Assembly (NCBI GenBank): GCA_019746355.1
Contig: JAIESC010000185.1
Span: 1-9,133 of the forward strand
Reading direction: 5' to 3'
Length of the DNA: 9,133 bases
Source of the DNA: Xanthobacteraceae bacterium
GTDB lineage: Bacteria > Pseudomonadota > Alphaproteobacteria > Rhizobiales > Xanthobacteraceae
Each line of letters begins with the position of its first letter. Positions within the stretch are counted from its first letter, which is position 1. The notes below the pieces were generated by a model, which saw nothing but the letters and a program-made list of their open reading frames with translations, had not been told where the DNA came from and searched no databases. The position numbers were made by a program, and so were the translations under genes. Below, in pieces: positions 6,907 to 9,133 of this stretch.

Positions 6907-6936
6907 TTGGTGTCGGGCGGCCCGACGCGGTACGGT
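6907..6936 (+). promoter_or_regulatory. Candidate promoter/operator of toxin-antitoxin module
   Basis: A perfect 15-bp palindrome, GTCGGGC-G-GCCCGAC (6912-6926), lies 35 bases before the antitoxin start. It overlaps a candidate promoter with TTGGTG (6907-6912) and TACGGT (6931-6936), spaced 18 bases. A symmetric site in this position is what would be expected for autorepression of a toxin-antitoxin operon, though the boxes are weak and the binding protein is not known. Confidence 0.4.
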
Positions 6937-6961
6937 GGACGCCTATAGCCGGGAGCGGCCC

Positions 6962-7195
6962 GTGACCGACCTGCTCAAGCGTATTGCGATCGATCCCAAG
7001 GTGATGACCGGCAAGCCGGTCATCAAGGGAACCAGGCTGACGGTCGAGCATATTTTGCGGGAGCTTGCCGGCGGGATGACCACGGCCGACCTGCTCGACG
7101 CCCACCCCCGGCTCACGCCCGAGGACATTCGCGCGGCCTACGCCTATGCGGCGGCGAGGCTCGCTGAGGAGCAGATCCTCGTCGACATGGAATAA
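6962..7195 (+). CDS. DUF433 antitoxin
   Basis: This encodes a 77-residue protein of the DUF433 family, small helix-turn-helix-like antitoxins (VapB45-like). The hallmark GKPVIKGTRLTVEHIL is at residues 17-32, followed by the helix ending DLLDAHPRLTPEDIRAA (43-59). The GTG start at 6962 has a GGGAG ribosome site six bases upstream; a longer antisense-looking frame continues far upstream but is a shadow of the methyltransferase and Ada-like genes. The stop overlaps the toxin start as TAATG, so the two are translationally coupled. It should neutralise the partner toxin and may bind the palindrome upstream. Confidence 0.9.
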   Translation: MTDLLKRIAIDPKVMTGKPVIKGTRLTVEHILRELAGGMTTADLLDAHPRLTPEDIRAAYAYAAARLAEEQILVDME

Positions 7196-7551
7196 TGCGC
7201 ATCCTCGCGGACGAGAATTGCGACAGGTTGCTGGTCGCAATGCTTCGGGACGGAGGCCACGACGTTGTCTATGTTGCCGAGATGGCGAGCGGAGCAAGCG
7301 ATGCCGAAGTGTTACGGCACGCTCACGTAGAAGGCCGGGTAATCGTCACCAGCGACCGCGACTTTAGCCTATTTGCCGAACGAGAGTCGGACGCGCCGCC
7401 TGCGATTGTGCTTCTGCGGCTCGATCCTCTAAGTCGGGCAGCGCGCGCAAGGCGCGCCATGGAGATGTTGAACACATTGGGTGACGCGCTGCACGATGAG
7501 CTCGTGGTGGTGGAGCCAGCGCAGATTCGGCGGCGGCCATACCGGCGGTAG
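7195..7551 (+). CDS. DUF5615 PIN-like toxin
   Basis: This encodes a 118-residue protein of the DUF5615/Mut7-C-like PIN group, the usual partner of DUF433 antitoxins (VapC45-like) and a presumed ribonuclease. Acidic residues expected at the metal site are visible: Asp6-Glu7 in ILADEN (3-8), Glu38, and Asp54 and Asp56 in IVTSDRDF (50-57). None of the key residues appears lost and the length is normal, so the module looks intact. Its start overlaps the last base of the antitoxin stop codon. The target RNA is unknown. Confidence 0.9.
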   Translation: MRILADENCDRLLVAMLRDGGHDVVYVAEMASGASDAEVLRHAHVEGRVIVTSDRDFSLFAERESDAPPAIVLLRLDPLSRAARARRAMEMLNTLGDALHDELVVVEPAQIRRRPYRR

Positions 7552-7599
7552 TTAGGCCTGCGGCTCATCGGATCGGCGCGTAACCGCAAGCCCTCGCTA

Positions 7600-8957
7600 T
7601 TACCTGGCCTTCAGCAGATCGGCCGCCTCGACCAGGATCAGCTCGTTGTCGTCCTGCTTGCCGAGCATCCGGCCGGACGAGTACGGCAGGTTGTTGTCGT
7701 TGCCGACGATGATGTGGCGGTCGTCGACCACGTCGAGCCCCTCGATGGTGACGAACGGGAAGGTGAAGATCCCCTCCTTGGTGCCCTGCTTCGCCTTCTT
7801 GTCCGGATCCTTGATCGCCATCAGATCGAGATGGCCGATCTTGCGGACGAAGCTGCCGACGTTGGCGCCGGTGAGCTCCACCTTGTAGATGCGCTTCATC
7901 TTCGCCGGGATGTTGAAGCAGTCCGGGCGCGGCGTGCCGGTGCAGGCCTGGGGCAATTCACCCTCGCCGTTGTCGCGCTCGATGATCAGGCCGGTGGTGG
8001 CATCGAGCATGTTGAAGTCGCCGATGTTGTTGCCGTTGAGCTCGAGGCGGTATTTCCAGAACCGGCCGGTCCACGTCTGCGCCGCCACGTCGAACTCGAG
8101 GATGCGCAGATATTCGCGGTCGCCGTCGGTTTCCCAGGCCTTCCTGGCCTCGTCCCACAGCGGGCCCTCGAGCAGCGGATAGAGGAAGCGGCCGTCCTTG
8201 GACGCCGCCATCGCCTCGTAGCCGCGCGAGCGCCGGACGTTGAAGGGGACGGCGCCGCCCGGCACCGCCGGCGTAGACACGAGATAGTGGTCGGGCGAGC
8301 GCGCCGGCTTGCCGTCGATCAGCGTCTCGAACAAGGCCTCGACCTTGCCGTCCATGTCGATGTGTATGAGGTAGGGGCCGAATTCGTCGCCGATCCAGAT
8401 TTTTCCACCGATGGTCTGGAAGCTTTCCACGTCGAGATCGGCACCGGTGAGATAGCGCTTCGGCGTGCCCTCGAGCGTGATCGGGAACGGGATCTTCTGG
8501 GGTCGTGCACGAAGATGGTGCGCAGCACCTCGACCTTGCCGCCCGCCCAGTCCGGCCTGATCCGGTGCAGCACCAGCATGGCGTCCGGCGAATTGGCCTT
8601 GGTGCCGAAGCCGTTGTCCTGCAGCACCCAGAAGGTGCCGTCGCCGTTCGACTTCAGCCCGGAGAAGCCTTGCATCGGCTGGCCCTTGAACGGCAGCTTG
8701 ACGCCGGTCTCGCGCGGCACGCCGGTCGCGGAGATGTAGGAGGCGCCCATCACCGAGCCGACGGTGTCGATGCGCTTCTTGTCCGTGTTGGTGAACTTGC
8801 CGGAGACCGCGAGATCGGCCGGCGCATCCGCCGGCGGGTTGAAGAAGCTCTCGGCCGGCACGATGGCCTGGCCCGCGAGCTTGCCCGGCAGCGCCTGGTC
8901 GGCCAGCGCCGTGCCGGCCGAAAGAATGCAGGCGAAAGCTGCAAGAATTGATCGCAT
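7600..8957 (-). pseudogene. Phytase-like/esterase-like secreted protein, frameshifted
   Basis: The two halves of one gene lie in different frames. The N-terminal half starts at ATG 8957, with AAGGGGA five bases upstream, and has a signal peptide, MRSILAAFACILSAGTALA, probably cut before DQ. It continues with GFSGLKSNGDGTFWVLQDNG as in the phytase-like (esterase-like activity of phytase) beta-propeller family. After FVHDP (residues 149-153) the frame turns into Arg/Ser-rich nonsense. The true continuation, KIPFPITLEGTPK and then ESFQTIGGKIWIGDEFGPYL, is one frame over and runs to the TAA at 7600. Adding one C to the four-C run at 8502-8499 would restore a 452-residue protein. Either the gene is broken or the run was miscalled. 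A periplasmic or extracellular location is expected; its substrate is unknown. Confidence 0.87.
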
Positions 8958-9056
8958 CGGAGTCCCCTTGTTGTTGTTCGCGGGGAACCTCGCGCGCCGA
9001 GTTGTCGGAGATGTTGCCGGCTGATGCCAGGCCGATGACAGTGCACAGGCCATTGC

Positions 9057-9133
9057 ATCGGCATAGGGGCGCGGAGGTGATGCCTCCGCGTCCCCTGCCA
9101 CACCACCCGGCATGCGGGTCCGCACCGGGCGGT
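9057..9133 (-). mobile_element. 3' end of a group II intron (domains V and VI)
   Basis: On the minus strand the window edge starts a domain V hairpin. ACCGCCCGG (9133-9125) pairs with CCGGGTGGT (9110-9102). A second helix, TGCG with CGCA, closes a GACC tetraloop, and a two-base TG bulge separates the helices. Domain VI follows. GGCA (9099-9096) pairs with TGCC (9063-9060). GGGG and CGCGGAGG pair with CCTCCGCG and CCCC around a CATCA loop. The 3' strand carries an unpaired TA whose A (9064) is seven bases from the end, the right place for the branch-point adenosine. The intron ends CCGAT, with the expected AY, at 9057. The rest, including any reverse transcriptase gene, lies beyond the window. 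Confidence 0.82.

Noticed and set aside
5411..6961. Very long plus-strand frame leading into the antitoxin
   Set aside because: It is antisense to the Ada-like and FkbM genes. Only the end from GTG 6962 matches a family (DUF433).
7714..8739. 341-codon plus-strand frame
   Set aside because: It is antisense to the phytase-like gene, has shadow-type composition and no recognisable motif.
8958..9056. Sigma-54-like site TGGCAT with downstream GC before the phytase-like gene
   Set aside because: The spacing between the GG and GC elements is one base short of the required distance.

Overview
This 9.1 kb window is GC-rich chromosomal DNA. It most likely comes from an alphaproteobacterium of the Bradyrhizobium/Rhodopseudomonas group. 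The reasons are the strong G/C third-position bias with long antisense shadow frames, the protein families present, and two intergenic palindromes whose ends read GTCATTCCGGGGC and GAATGACGGCGGAGA, a repeat style I associate with Bradyrhizobium. The organism is an inference; no rRNA or other marker gene is present.

Layout. Positions 1-504 hold no convincing gene. They contain G/C-tract inverted repeats, a G-quadruplex motif and a small MITE-like insertion that appears to have split a hairpin. A NIPSNAP-family gene (minus strand, probable TTG start) is divergent from an MFS transporter gene (plus). Three plus-strand enzyme genes follow: a luciferase-like flavin monooxygenase, an RraA/HMG-aldolase-like protein and an Old Yellow Enzyme ene-reductase. 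The first two are separated by a large palindromic repeat, and a shorter relative of that repeat precedes the monooxygenase. A minus-strand pair comes next: an FkbM-type methyltransferase, then a conserved protein of unknown function with an Ada-like cysteine motif. Divergent from this pair is a compact DUF433/DUF5615 toxin-antitoxin module with overlapping stop and start codons and a perfect 15-bp palindrome in its likely promoter. The right end has a minus-strand gene for a secreted phytase-like/esterase-like protein, broken by a one-base frameshift. About 100 bp upstream of its start lie the last 77 bases (domains V and VI) of a group II intron that continues beyond the window.

How the genes fit together. 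The monooxygenase, RraA-like protein, ene-reductase and transporter could serve small-molecule catabolism, but no substrate can be read from the sequence and each may be a separate transcription unit. The rest looks like ordinary accessory genome shaped by small mobile elements. I found no clearly new multi-gene system. The best leads are the MITE-like element with a reconstructable empty site, the Ada-like orphan protein, and the frameshifted gene beside the intron end.
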